A stretch of 64,000 nt of DNA. It comes from Algoriphagus sp. A40 (GTDB lineage Bacteria; Bacteroidota; Bacteroidia; Cytophagales; Cyclobacteriaceae). The number at the start of each line of letters is the position of its first letter. Position 1 is the first letter of the stretch. The position numbers and the translations under genes are program-made. The notes beneath the pieces were generated by a model. It was not told where the DNA came from. It did no database searches and saw nothing but the letters and a program-made list of their open reading frames with translations. Below, piece after piece: positions 44,484 through 52,670 of the stretch. The stretch spans positions 310,001 through 374,000 of the forward strand of contig NZ_MUNY01000078.1 of the NCBI RefSeq assembly GCF_002002735.1, read 5' to 3'.

Positions 44484-45734
44484 ATGAAAAGACTCCTTTA
44501 CCTAATCGTTCTTTCAGGTTCAATTTTCTCATGCACACCGAAAGAAGAAGCAATCGATTACACTAAAATGACAGATGAGGAGCGGCTGAAAGCAGCTACT
44601 GAAATCGCCCAATCTACCATCATGGTGGATGGTCACGTGGACCTTCCGTATCGGATGAAAGTCGGTGGATTTACCTTGCAGCGGGAGGTTTTGGATGTTT
44701 CTGTTCGCACTCCGGATGGGAATTTTGACTATCCACGATCCAAAGAAGGAGGATTGGATGCCCCATTTATGTCAATCTATATTCCAGCCGGAAACCAAAA
44801 AACTCCCGGAGCATCCAAAGCCTTGGCTGATTCCCTGATCCTGATGACAGAGCGGTTGGCCGAGACTTTTCCGGATAAGTTTGCTATGGCATATAGCCCC
44901 GCTGATATCGAGACAAACTTTTCAAAAGGTCTCATTTCCCTTCCAATGGGAATGGAGAATGGTGCAGGAATCGAAGATGATTTGGCCAATGTGGCCTATT
45001 TTCACAACAGGGGAATCCGGTACATCACCTTGACTCACGGGACGGACAACCTGATCGGAGATGCAAGTTATGATACTACCGGTACCCACCAGGGATTGAG
45101 TGAATTTGGGGAAAAAGTGGTGGCTGAGATGAACAGGGTGGGAATCATGGTTGATTTGAGCCACGTTTCGGACAATACTTTTAAAGATGCATTGGCCATT
45201 TCCAAAGTTCCTGTGATTGCTTCTCATTCTTCTGTAAGGAAATTCACGCCGGGATTTGAACGGAATATGAGTGATGAGCTGATTCAGGCTATGGCAAAAA
45301 ATGGAGGGGTGATGATGATCAATTTTGGCGGTAGCTTCATTGATTCAGCCTATGCGGCTGGTTCGACAAAAGTTAGAGAGCATTTGGTGAACTATATGGC
45401 TGAAAATAACCTTTCCAGCGGCGATTCGGCCTATCGTGCATATGCTGCCGAATACAACGCTGCCAACAATCCATTTCCGACTGTACAAAGAGTGGCTGAC
45501 CATATTGACCATGTAAAAAAATTGGTGGGAATAGATTATGTCGGGCTTGGGTCGGATTTTGACGGGGTTGGAGATTCCTTGCCGACCGGCTTGAAGGACG
45601 TTTCCATGTACCCTAACTTGATAGCGGAACTGCTGAAACGCGGATACAGCCGTGAGGATATTGAAAAGATCTGTTACAAGAATATCTTCCGGGTGTGGAA
45701 GGCGGTTGAAGATTTTGCTGCGGGATCAAAATAG
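44484..45734 (+). CDS. Membrane dipeptidase (peptidase M19) lipoprotein
   Basis: 416 residues from the ATG at 44484, which gives the lipoprotein signal MKRLLYLIVLSGSIFSC. Renal-dipeptidase family: zinc motif GHVDLP (His51, Asp53), MGMENGAGIEDD (bridging Glu), TLTHGTDN, VDLSHVSD, IASHSSVRKFTPGFERNMSDE and GLGSDFDGV. It cleaves dipeptides, often with D-residues, at the cell envelope. The 23 codons upstream in frame have no ATG and were excluded. The 255-base gap upstream is a divergent AT-rich promoter region with no further gene. Confidence 0.93.
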   Translation: MKRLLYLIVLSGSIFSCTPKEEAIDYTKMTDEERLKAATEIAQSTIMVDGHVDLPYRMKVGGFTLQREVLDVSVRTPDGNFDYPRSKEGGLDAPFMSIYIPAGNQKTPGASKALADSLILMTERLAETFPDKFAMAYSPADIETNFSKGLISLPMGMENGAGIEDDLANVAYFHNRGIRYITLTHGTDNLIGDASYDTTGTHQGLSEFGEKVVAEMNRVGIMVDLSHVSDNTFKDALAISKVPVIASHSSVRKFTPGFERNMSDELIQAMAKNGGVMMINFGGSFIDSAYAAGSTKVREHLVNYMAENNLSSGDSAYRAYAAEYNAANNPFPTVQRVADHIDHVKKLVGIDYVGLGSDFDGVGDSLPTGLKDVSMYPNLIAELLKRGYSREDIEKICYKNIFRVWKAVEDFAAGSK

Positions 45735-45889
45735 CCTATCCGGAGGTTTTGGTTTTTAAGGAAAAACAGATTCAGCTCATTTAATTTTCGACAACTGACT
45801 TTTCTCATAAAATTGAAGTCGATTTAATAATATCCTTGTGCAGGTTATTTGAATTCGATGACCTAAGAGACTATAATTGTAGACTATTT

Positions 45890-46384
45890 ATGAAAATCAA
45901 ACTCAGTATTTTGTTTTTTCTGGGCATTATGACCCAGGCTTTTTCCCAGGAAGGGTTTAGCATTCATCTTAGGGGTGTTGAAGGCTGCTACATAGATTAT
46001 TACACTGCATTTGCTAACAAAGGAGCAAGTGATGTTACTGATGGGGAGCATGAAGTGGTGATTTCGGTCTTATACCAAAATATGAGTGAGTGCTATATCG
46101 GCAAAGTGACCGTTAAGGATGGAAAATTTGTAGCGCCTGTTATGATTCAAAAAGATGACATGTCCTATGCTACACTGGCTACTATTTTCAAAGATTTTAA
46201 CCAGGAGTGGTATGCGAAACAAGACCCAAACACTCTTTATGAAATCAATGGAGGGATGAGCAAAATGTTTTTGAGTCAACAAGGCTATCAGGTGCAGATG
46301 TTTTTCCCTGGATTTATCAATAAAAATTCAGGTGTAAATCGAAAAGCCCCTCCTGCGAATGAGTTGCTTAAAGACAATAATTGA
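45890..46384 (+). CDS. Secreted protein of unknown function
   Basis: 164 residues from the ATG at 45890. Signal peptide MKIKLSILFFLGIMTQAFSQ. The mature part has two cysteines (EGCYIDYY and SECYIG) that may form a disulfide, and a Tyr/Phe-rich C-terminal half (NQEWYAKQDPNTLYEINGG). No known family is recognised. Eighteen codons upstream in frame were excluded because the signal peptide begins at this ATG. It has its own terminator. Confidence 0.75.
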   Translation: MKIKLSILFFLGIMTQAFSQEGFSIHLRGVEGCYIDYYTAFANKGASDVTDGEHEVVISVLYQNMSECYIGKVTVKDGKFVAPVMIQKDDMSYATLATIFKDFNQEWYAKQDPNTLYEINGGMSKMFLSQQGYQVQMFFPGFINKNSGVNRKAPPANELLKDNN

Positions 46385-46388
46385 ATCA

Positions 46389-46420
46389 TACCCCGGCCTA
46401 AAAAGTCGGGGTTATTTTTT
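46389..46420 (+). terminator. Intrinsic terminator after the secreted protein gene
   Basis: TACCCCG pairs with CGGGGTTA across a loop of about 12 bases, then six T. Confidence 0.8.
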
Positions 46421-46690
46421 GAATCCTATTTTAATCCAACCTGTAGAACTGGACTTCTGGACTTCCTTTTTTCTGATAATTTCTGGTTCTTGAAACTCTT
46501 GGATTCTTCTGAAATTCTAAGATCAGTTAACTGAAATAATGGCTTGATAAAATTGAAATCAAAGTCTTTTTTCTGTCAAATTTTCCATTTTTATTCTAAA
46601 ACTTGCTGATTTTGAGTCATTTTGGCCGAGTGGATGGCTTGGCGAAACATTTGATCAATGTGGTGAAACTAACCCGCTAACTAAATCACT
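46421..46690 (+). promoter_or_regulatory. Leader region of clpB
   Basis: 270 bases without a gene. The first half has TTCTGG/CTTCTGAA-like words that hint at a decayed short-repeat array (46451-46520) but show no strict phase. The second half is AT-rich and should contain the clpB promoter; no TAnnTTTG match and no clear heat-shock operator were found. Confidence 0.3.
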
Positions 46691-49312
46691 ATGGACTTCA
46701 ATCAATTCACCATAAAATCCCAGGAAGCAATTCAAAAAGCTGCTGAACTTGCTGCGAATGCAAGCACACCGACAATTGAGACTTCTCACTTACTCCAAGG
46801 AATCCTGACTGAAGATGAGAATGTGGCTGATTTTCTGTTCAAAAAACTTGGTACAAATAAGCAGTTAATCACGCAAAAGCTGGATCAGGAATTGGCAAAA
46901 CTGCCAAAAGTGAGTGGAGCCAATCAGCAGCCCCACTTATCTGGTTCTGCCAATCAGGTGCTGACCAAGGCAAAAGATTACCTCAAGACTTTTGGGGATG
47001 AATATGTAGCCATTGAGCATTTGCTGTTGGCTATTCTGGCGGGAAGCGACACCACCGCTCAACTACTCAAAAATCAGGGTTTGACTGAAAAGCCCCTGAT
47101 AGAAGCAATCAAAGAACTTAGAAAAGGAAATAAAGTGACCGATCCAAACGCAGAAAGCAAATACAGGGCTCTTGAAAAATATTCCAAAAACCTGAACGAT
47201 TTGGCCAAAAAGGGCAAAATCGACCCCGTCATCGGTCGTGATGAAGAAATCCGAAGGGTGCTTCAAATCCTCGCCCGAAGAACCAAAAACAACCCGATTC
47301 TACTCGGAGAACCCGGTGTCGGAAAGACAGCGATTGTTGAAGGTCTAGCCCAGCGAATCGTCTCTGGTGACGTTCCCGAAAACCTCAAATCTAAAACTTT
47401 GATCTCTTTGGACATGGGCTTGCTCGTGGCAGGGGCAAAGTACAAAGGTGAATTCGAAGAGCGATTAAAAGCTGTAATCAAAGAAGTAACCGACGCCGAA
47501 GGAGAAATTATCCTCTTTATCGATGAGATCCACACTCTAATCGGTGCAGGTGGTGGAGGCGAAGGAGCCATGGACGCCGCCAACCTGCTCAAACCGGCTT
47601 TGGCAAGAGGTGAACTCCATGCAATCGGCGCAACTACACTGAAGGAATACCAGAAATACATTGAAAAGGATAAGGCTTTGGAGAGAAGATTCCAAGCAGT
47701 CATAGTGGACGAGCCTGATGCTGCCGATGCGATTTCCATCCTTCGGGGCATTAAGGATAAATACGAACTCCACCACGGAGTCCGAATCAAGGATGATGCA
47801 GTGATTGCTGCTGTTGAACTTTCGCAGCGATATATTTCAGACCGTTTCTTGCCTGACAAAGCAATTGATTTGATGGATGAAGCAGCCGCCAAACTGAGGA
47901 TGGAAATTGATTCATTGCCTCAAGAACTGGACGAGCTCAACCGAAGAATCATGCAGCTGGAGATTGAGCGTGAAGCAATCCGTCGGGAAAATAACCGCGA
48001 CAAGGAAACCGTTCTAAGTAAGGAAATCGCCGAACTTTCTGAAAAGCGTCAAAGTGTGAAAGCCAAATGGGAAAGCGAAAAAGCGGTCATCATGGGGATT
48101 CGCCGAGAAAAAGAAGCGATTGACAAGCTGAAGATGGAAGCCGAACAAGCTGAACGAGCTGGTGATTTCGGCAAAGTAGCCGAGATCCGATATGGCAAAA
48201 TCGTCGAAGCGGAGAAAAAACTGGAGTCGTTCAAAAGCCAATTGGAAGTAATGCAGGCTGGTTCCCCGCTTCTAAAGGAGGAAGTGGATCAAGAAGACAT
48301 CGCTTCGGTAGTTTCTAAATGGACAGGAATTCCGGTTTCTAAAATGATCCAGTCTGAGCGTGAAAAGTTACTTCACCTGGAGGAAGAGCTGGGAAAAAGA
48401 GTCGCCGGCCAAAAGGAAGCGATCACAGCGCTTTCGGATGCAGTGCGTAGAAGCCGTGCCGGTCTTCAGGATCCAAAGCGTCCGATCGGTAGCTTTATCT
48501 TCATGGGAACGACCGGAGTTGGTAAAACTGAGTTAGCGAAAGCTTTGGCAGAATACCTCTTCAATGACGATAATGCCATGGTCCGTATCGACATGTCTGA
48601 GTATCAGGAACGCCATGCGGTCAGCAGACTTGTGGGAGCGCCTCCAGGCTATGTTGGGTACGATGAAGGTGGACAGTTGACTGAAGCGGTGCGAAGAAAA
48701 CCTTATTCCGTGATCCTTCTGGATGAGATTGAAAAAGCACACCCAGACGTCTTTAATATCTTGCTTCAAGTATTGGATGATGGTAGACTGACTGACAACA
48801 AAGGTCGGCTGGCCAATTTCAAGAATACGATTATCATCTTGACTACCAATATCGGTTCGCACCTGATTCAGGAGCGATTTGCTGAAATGGAAGAATGGAA
48901 TAAGGAGGAGATTTTGGAGAAAACCAAAACCGAGGTTTATGAAATGTTGAAGAAAGCCGTGCGGCCTGAGTTCCTGAACCGGATCGATGAAACGATCATG
49001 TTTGAGCCATTGAGCAAAGACATTATCCGGAAAATCGTGGATATTCAATGGAGAGAAATTCAGAAGCGACTTTCAGAAGCCAATATTGAAATAGACGCTA
49101 CGACCGAGGTTTTGGATTATTTAGGAGAGGTTGGTTTTGATCCGAACTTTGGGGCCAGACCGCTTAAGCGAACCATGCAAAGGTTGGTTTTGAATGAACT
49201 TTCGAAGCAGATCCTCTCCGGATATATCAAAAATGACTCAGCAGTCTTGGTTGACTTGGATGCTGATAAGCAGGTTTATTTCAAGAATATTGAAGCAGAG
49301 GTAATAGCCTGA
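46691..49312 (+). CDS. clpB: ATP-dependent disaggregase ClpB
   Basis: Hexameric AAA+ chaperone that works with DnaK to rescue aggregated proteins. 873 residues: N-domain (about 1-145), AAA-1 with Walker A GEPGVGKT (Lys212), a coiled-coil middle domain (about 405-530), AAA-2 with GTTGVGKT (Lys612) and the C-terminal [22 protein letters not shown] sensor-2 region. The middle domain separates ClpB from ClpA and ClpC. It stands alone with its own terminator. Confidence 0.98.
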   Translation: MDFNQFTIKSQEAIQKAAELAANASTPTIETSHLLQGILTEDENVADFLFKKLGTNKQLITQKLDQELAKLPKVSGANQQPHLSGSANQVLTKAKDYLKTFGDEYVAIEHLLLAILAGSDTTAQLLKNQGLTEKPLIEAIKELRKGNKVTDPNAESKYRALEKYSKNLNDLAKKGKIDPVIGRDEEIRRVLQILARRTKNNPILLGEPGVGKTAIVEGLAQRIVSGDVPENLKSKTLISLDMGLLVAGAKYKGEFEERLKAVIKEVTDAEGEIILFIDEIHTLIGAGGGGEGAMDAANLLKPALARGELHAIGATTLKEYQKYIEKDKALERRFQAVIVDEPDAADAISILRGIKDKYELHHGVRIKDDAVIAAVELSQRYISDRFLPDKAIDLMDEAAAKLRMEIDSLPQELDELNRRIMQLEIEREAIRRENNRDKETVLSKEIAELSEKRQSVKAKWESEKAVIMGIRREKEAIDKLKMEAEQAERAGDFGKVAEIRYGKIVEAEKKLESFKSQLEVMQAGSPLLKEEVDQEDIASVVSKWTGIPVSKMIQSEREKLLHLEEELGKRVAGQKEAITALSDAVRRSRAGLQDPKRPIGSFIFMGTTGVGKTELAKALAEYLFNDDNAMVRIDMSEYQERHAVSRLVGAPPGYVGYDEGGQLTEAVRRKPYSVILLDEIEKAHPDVFNILLQVLDDGRLTDNKGRLANFKNTIIILTTNIGSHLIQERFAEMEEWNKEEILEKTKTEVYEMLKKAVRPEFLNRIDETIMFEPLSKDIIRKIVDIQWREIQKRLSEANIEIDATTEVLDYLGEVGFDPNFGARPLKRTMQRLVLNELSKQILSGYIKNDSAVLVDLDADKQVYFKNIEAEVIA

Positions 49313-49337
49313 CACCTTCAGCACCAAACAGTAACAG

Positions 49338-49373
49338 CAGCCCCTGGAGGAAAACTTTCAGGGGCTTTTTTTA
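49338..49373 (+). terminator. Intrinsic terminator after clpB
   Basis: AGCCCCTG pairs with CAGGGGCT across a 12-base loop followed by seven T. Its end overlaps the stop codon of the convergent gene. Confidence 0.87.
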
Positions 49374-50120
49374 GGTGTGATTGTGTTTGGTGTCAGCGCA
49401 GTAGATTACCTCTTCTTTTTTGAATATCCCTTTGAATTGCTGCCAAAGGGTTTTTTTAGCGAGCAGCACGATGTATTCTCCCATCACAGAATTATCTGAT
49501 TCCAAAAAGACTTCTTCCACATTAAGAGGGAATTGAGATTGATAGTAGTTAGTTTCCAATGATTTATATCCTATCATGGAAAAAACCACAGTAATCGGGT
49601 TTTTGGTTATTTCATCGGGAACAAGTAATTCAAACTCCCCATGCTCGTTTGCTGTAGCGCCAATTTTAAATCCCTTCAGGATTATGCTTGCCCCGGGTAT
49701 CTCCATTGAATCTTCTTTTCCTATAATCCGACCTTTAATGATTTTGTTTTGACTAAAAGTGGGCTGAAGCAAAGGGAAATTTGAGCTTTCTTTTTGGGTC
49801 TTCTCTGTAGGAGTATTGGCCGGGGTTTGAGCTATTACCGGTAGAGAAATTCCGATCAATCCAGCTAGACTCAATGCCAAAATGCCGTGGAATTTGACTT
49901 TACGAAAGGGAACTTCATGCGATTTAAGATGATCTTTTCTGAAAATTCCGCAGCTGTTCTGGGGGTTTTTACTGATAAAATTCCAAACTTCTTCCTGGCT
50001 CATATTGCGAAAATCAACCACTTCTTTTCGGCAGGATTGGCAAAAACCTCCATTTCCAGTTGGTGTAAAACTTTTTGGGTCTTGAGAACAGGGGACAGGA
50101 AGTTGAATTTGTGGGCTCAT
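49371..50120 (-). CDS. Cysteine-rich N-domain, membrane helix and transthyretin-like domain protein
   Basis: 249 residues. The N-terminal cytoplasmic domain has a CxnFCxxC pattern (PCSQDP, then GGFCQSCRKEVVDFRNMS, then SCG), likely a small zinc-binding fold that is common in Bacteroidetes envelope proteins. One transmembrane helix (about 78-97) is followed by a linker and a carboxypeptidase-regulatory-like (TTR) domain (about 126-210) with GRIIGKEDSMEIPGASIILKG and GEFELLVPDE. A role in envelope sensing or TonB-related assembly is possible but unproven. It is convergent with clpB. Confidence 0.8.
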   Translation of the reverse strand: MSPQIQLPVPCSQDPKSFTPTGNGGFCQSCRKEVVDFRNMSQEEVWNFISKNPQNSCGIFRKDHLKSHEVPFRKVKFHGILALSLAGLIGISLPVIAQTPANTPTEKTQKESSNFPLLQPTFSQNKIIKGRIIGKEDSMEIPGASIILKGFKIGATANEHGEFELLVPDEITKNPITVVFSMIGYKSLETNYYQSQFPLNVEEVFLESDNSVMGEYIVLLAKKTLWQQFKGIFKKEEVIYCADTKHNHT

Positions 50121-50430
50121 TTCAATCTTTTACGGAAAATCATTTTCTTAGTTAATAATAATTGAAATTTATTCCACGTATTGATATTCAACGATTTCTT
50201 TTCGAGAAAAATCACCCCCGATCCAATTCTGGTAATTTCCTGAATGAATCATTTCAAAGCTGGTATCAGGGTAGGCCTTTGGCCCATGCCCCTGGAGCTT
50301 TTGTTGACAGTGCAACTGACGGAATTAATGTTAATTCCGTCAGTTGATTGACGCAATTTCTATCAATTGAGTCAGTTGATAAGGAGGGTTTGGTCAAAAC
50401 AACAATTTGATCCGGTTTCGGTTGACCTGC
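50121..50430. promoter_or_regulatory. Intergenic region with a perfect inverted repeat
   Basis: 310 bases between two minus-strand genes, with no credible gene (a 61-codon TTG-start frame was rejected). It should hold the promoter of the cysteine-rich/TTR gene and the end of the DUF5916 transcript. Its main feature is the 34-bp inverted repeat at 50313-50346, with a second GTCAGTTGAT copy at 50371-50380. Confidence 0.4.
50313..50346. repeat. Perfect 34-bp inverted repeat
   Basis: Arms CAACTGACGGAATTAA (50313-50328) and TTAATTCCGTCAGTTG (50331-50346) are exactly complementary with a 2-base centre. No T-run follows on either strand, so it is not an intrinsic terminator. GTCAGTTGAT occurs at 50339-50348 and again at 50371-50380, 32 bases apart. 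Confidence 0.85.
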
Positions 50431-52608
50431 CTACAAATTCCACCAATAGGTGAATTTCAGGACGATCGACCTGTTTTTTACATTAAATGGATCCGGCAGG
50501 TAGTTGTCCGTATAGACGATAAATAAATCTGAGGCAGGCTTGAATCTCCACTGAAATCGGGTATTTAAGTTGATGTTGTCGATTTGCTCGTTGTATTGAA
50601 TGAATGCCGTGAAAAACAGCGTGTTCGTCATCGTCACATCTATCCTCGGGCCGACGAGCAAATAATCCGTCGTGCCCCATGGCTCCGAAAGCACAATTTT
50701 ATTGTAGGTGGTGCTTAAGGCCAAGCTCACATAAGGCTGAAAGCGATAACCCAGATCCGTGGTGAGCGTGTACAATTCCCCATCTGCATAATACCCTCCG
50801 AACCGAGTAGAAAAGCCATAGGTGAAGAGATTTTGGGGTTTTGAAACGTACTCGGTTCTCCAGCTGAAGGCATAGTGATCAGAGCCCACCGGCAATTTTT
50901 CATTTCCGGAGTTAGTCGGGTCAAAGGGTGCCTGAAGTTTCACAAAATCATAGATCAGGTAGGTTGCTAGATTGCTTTGGCTTCTGAACCGCACATTGTA
51001 GGACACAAAGGAATTGTTGTCGGTATGGACGCCCTTTGTGTTGTAAAACAGCGTCGAACTTGCATCCGGACCATGGCTCAGGATTTTTTGGCTTTTGGGA
51101 AACCACCGGTACCCAACAAATGGATTGACCTTGTAATATCCCCGTCTGGGTACATAACCCACCTCCGCTGTGTAGTTTTCAGACACATACTCGTGCTGCC
51201 AACTCCAGGTCAGATTTCCCCCCGCATACTTGAGGTTAGCTGCATGGACAAATCCATTTCCAGCATTGTCGGGGCCAAAGCTTTGGAGTACAATGGCTTT
51301 CCCCGTCCAGATGTTGTTGGCTGAGGCAAGGTTGTACTCCAAGCCTGCAGTTCGGTTGAATTGGGAATAGACAGGATTTTCAGAAGTCGAATCCGGGTTG
51401 TAATTAAGGGATTGCTTATTGACGAATATTGCGCCGATGTTGGACCTTGCACCAACTTGCCGTTGAAGCGCCATCACGGTGAAGTTTTGGGAAGGCAAAT
51501 CAGTTTCTTCCACAGCTCCGGTCTGCATGTTCATTGCTCCGATCCGCCAATCTTTGTTGATTTTCCCACTAAATCTTGCCCCAAACTGAATAGGAGCATT
51601 GAGCCCGATTCTCCGGGAGAAAAAAGGGCGAATGGTGGTGTACCCAAAACCTGCAAACAAGTCTCCATTCTCTAAAAAGAACTGCCTCCGTTCTGGGAAG
51701 AAAAGCTCGAACCGATCCAGATTTGTGACCTGCCGATCTACTTCCACTTGGGAAAAATCGGGATTCACGGTCAGGTCGAGATTGAGCGAAGAAGTAAGGG
51801 AAATCTTGGCATCTAGACCTACTTCACCTCTGGTTTCAGAACTGCCTTCATTTTGAAAATCTTTGCTTACACCTCCAAGTGCGTAGGGGATGATGGAGAC
51901 ATTGGCTCCGGCATCGGGTGGAGGATTATCCCAAACAAGGGTGCCAGTGTATGCTAAGGAAGCAGAGGGAAACTGTCGCGGAACAGGTGCCCAGCCGGAT
52001 TTCTCGGTGGTCTTCAGATCCAGTCGGCTGAAGTTGATCCCCCATTCGGTGATCCCTTTTTTGTAACGGATGGATTTGAAAGGAATCGCAGCCTCAAAGA
52101 TCCATTTGTCCTCGTAGTTTTTGACTTTGGAAACCCACTTGTTATCCCAGCTGAGATCGACTGCGCCACCGTTGTACATCTGCCCGTCCCACTGCGCTCC
52201 AGCGGCATTTGCACCGAAGGAAAATCCGTTGGTCAGATCGTCAAATGGGTCCATGAAGAGGAGGAAATTGTCATTTTTCCCAAAAGCAAAATCCCTTCTC
52301 AAGGACTCAACCATATAAGGACCTTCGACAGCGTGATGATTGACCACGATTAGATACAAATGGTCGGTATCGTAGCTCATCCTAACATCCGTTTTTACCT
52401 GGGCAAAACTGGTGTCCATGGGCGTGATCATGAAAAAATCAGTTGCAACTGCTGCATCTTCCCAGGCTTTTTCGTCCATGACTCCGTCAATGAGGATTGG
52501 CGAGCTTGCTTTTTGGATTCCAAGCCGATAATCTGCATTGATTTTTTGAGCAGAAAGGTAGTTTGGCAGCCCAAGGCATACCAAAATGAAAAAGAACAAG
52601 AGTCTCAT
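50431..52608 (-). CDS. DUF5916 outer-membrane protein with N-terminal CBM9-like domain
   Basis: 725 residues from the ATG at 52608; a GTG 12 bases upstream is possible. Signal peptide MRLLFFFILVCLGLPNYLSAQ. Residues about 35-210 form a CBM9/DOMON-like carbohydrate-binding fold (ILIDGVMDEKAWEDAA, DHLYLIVVN). The rest is DUF5916 with NPDFSQVEVDRQVTNLDRFELFFPERRQFFLENG and a beta-barrel ending in an aromatic-rich VLKFTYWWNL. Such proteins are common and uncharacterised in Bacteroidetes. It follows a TonB-dependent receptor gene by 62 bases on the same strand and may share its transcript. Confidence 0.85.
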   Translation of the reverse strand: MRLLFFFILVCLGLPNYLSAQKINADYRLGIQKASSPILIDGVMDEKAWEDAAVATDFFMITPMDTSFAQVKTDVRMSYDTDHLYLIVVNHHAVEGPYMVESLRRDFAFGKNDNFLLFMDPFDDLTNGFSFGANAAGAQWDGQMYNGGAVDLSWDNKWVSKVKNYEDKWIFEAAIPFKSIRYKKGITEWGINFSRLDLKTTEKSGWAPVPRQFPSASLAYTGTLVWDNPPPDAGANVSIIPYALGGVSKDFQNEGSSETRGEVGLDAKISLTSSLNLDLTVNPDFSQVEVDRQVTNLDRFELFFPERRQFFLENGDLFAGFGYTTIRPFFSRRIGLNAPIQFGARFSGKINKDWRIGAMNMQTGAVEETDLPSQNFTVMALQRQVGARSNIGAIFVNKQSLNYNPDSTSENPVYSQFNRTAGLEYNLASANNIWTGKAIVLQSFGPDNAGNGFVHAANLKYAGGNLTWSWQHEYVSENYTAEVGYVPRRGYYKVNPFVGYRWFPKSQKILSHGPDASSTLFYNTKGVHTDNNSFVSYNVRFRSQSNLATYLIYDFVKLQAPFDPTNSGNEKLPVGSDHYAFSWRTEYVSKPQNLFTYGFSTRFGGYYADGELYTLTTDLGYRFQPYVSLALSTTYNKIVLSEPWGTTDYLLVGPRIDVTMTNTLFFTAFIQYNEQIDNINLNTRFQWRFKPASDLFIVYTDNYLPDPFNVKNRSIVLKFTYWWNL

Positions 52609-52670
52609 GGATTGGGTCACAGGTTCAAAGCTATCGATCTCGTCAGTTTTCCGGGCCCACTAAAATTGGT

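Noticed and set aside
46451-46520. A further heptad array before clpB
   Set aside because: TTCTGG, TTCTTGA and TTCTAAG words occur, and TGGACTTC is repeated in tandem, but the spacing is not a steady 7 bases. It may be a decayed array; not counted.
50162-50347. A 61-codon open frame starting with TTG
   Set aside because: No ATG, no recognisable motif, and it ends inside the perfect inverted repeat.
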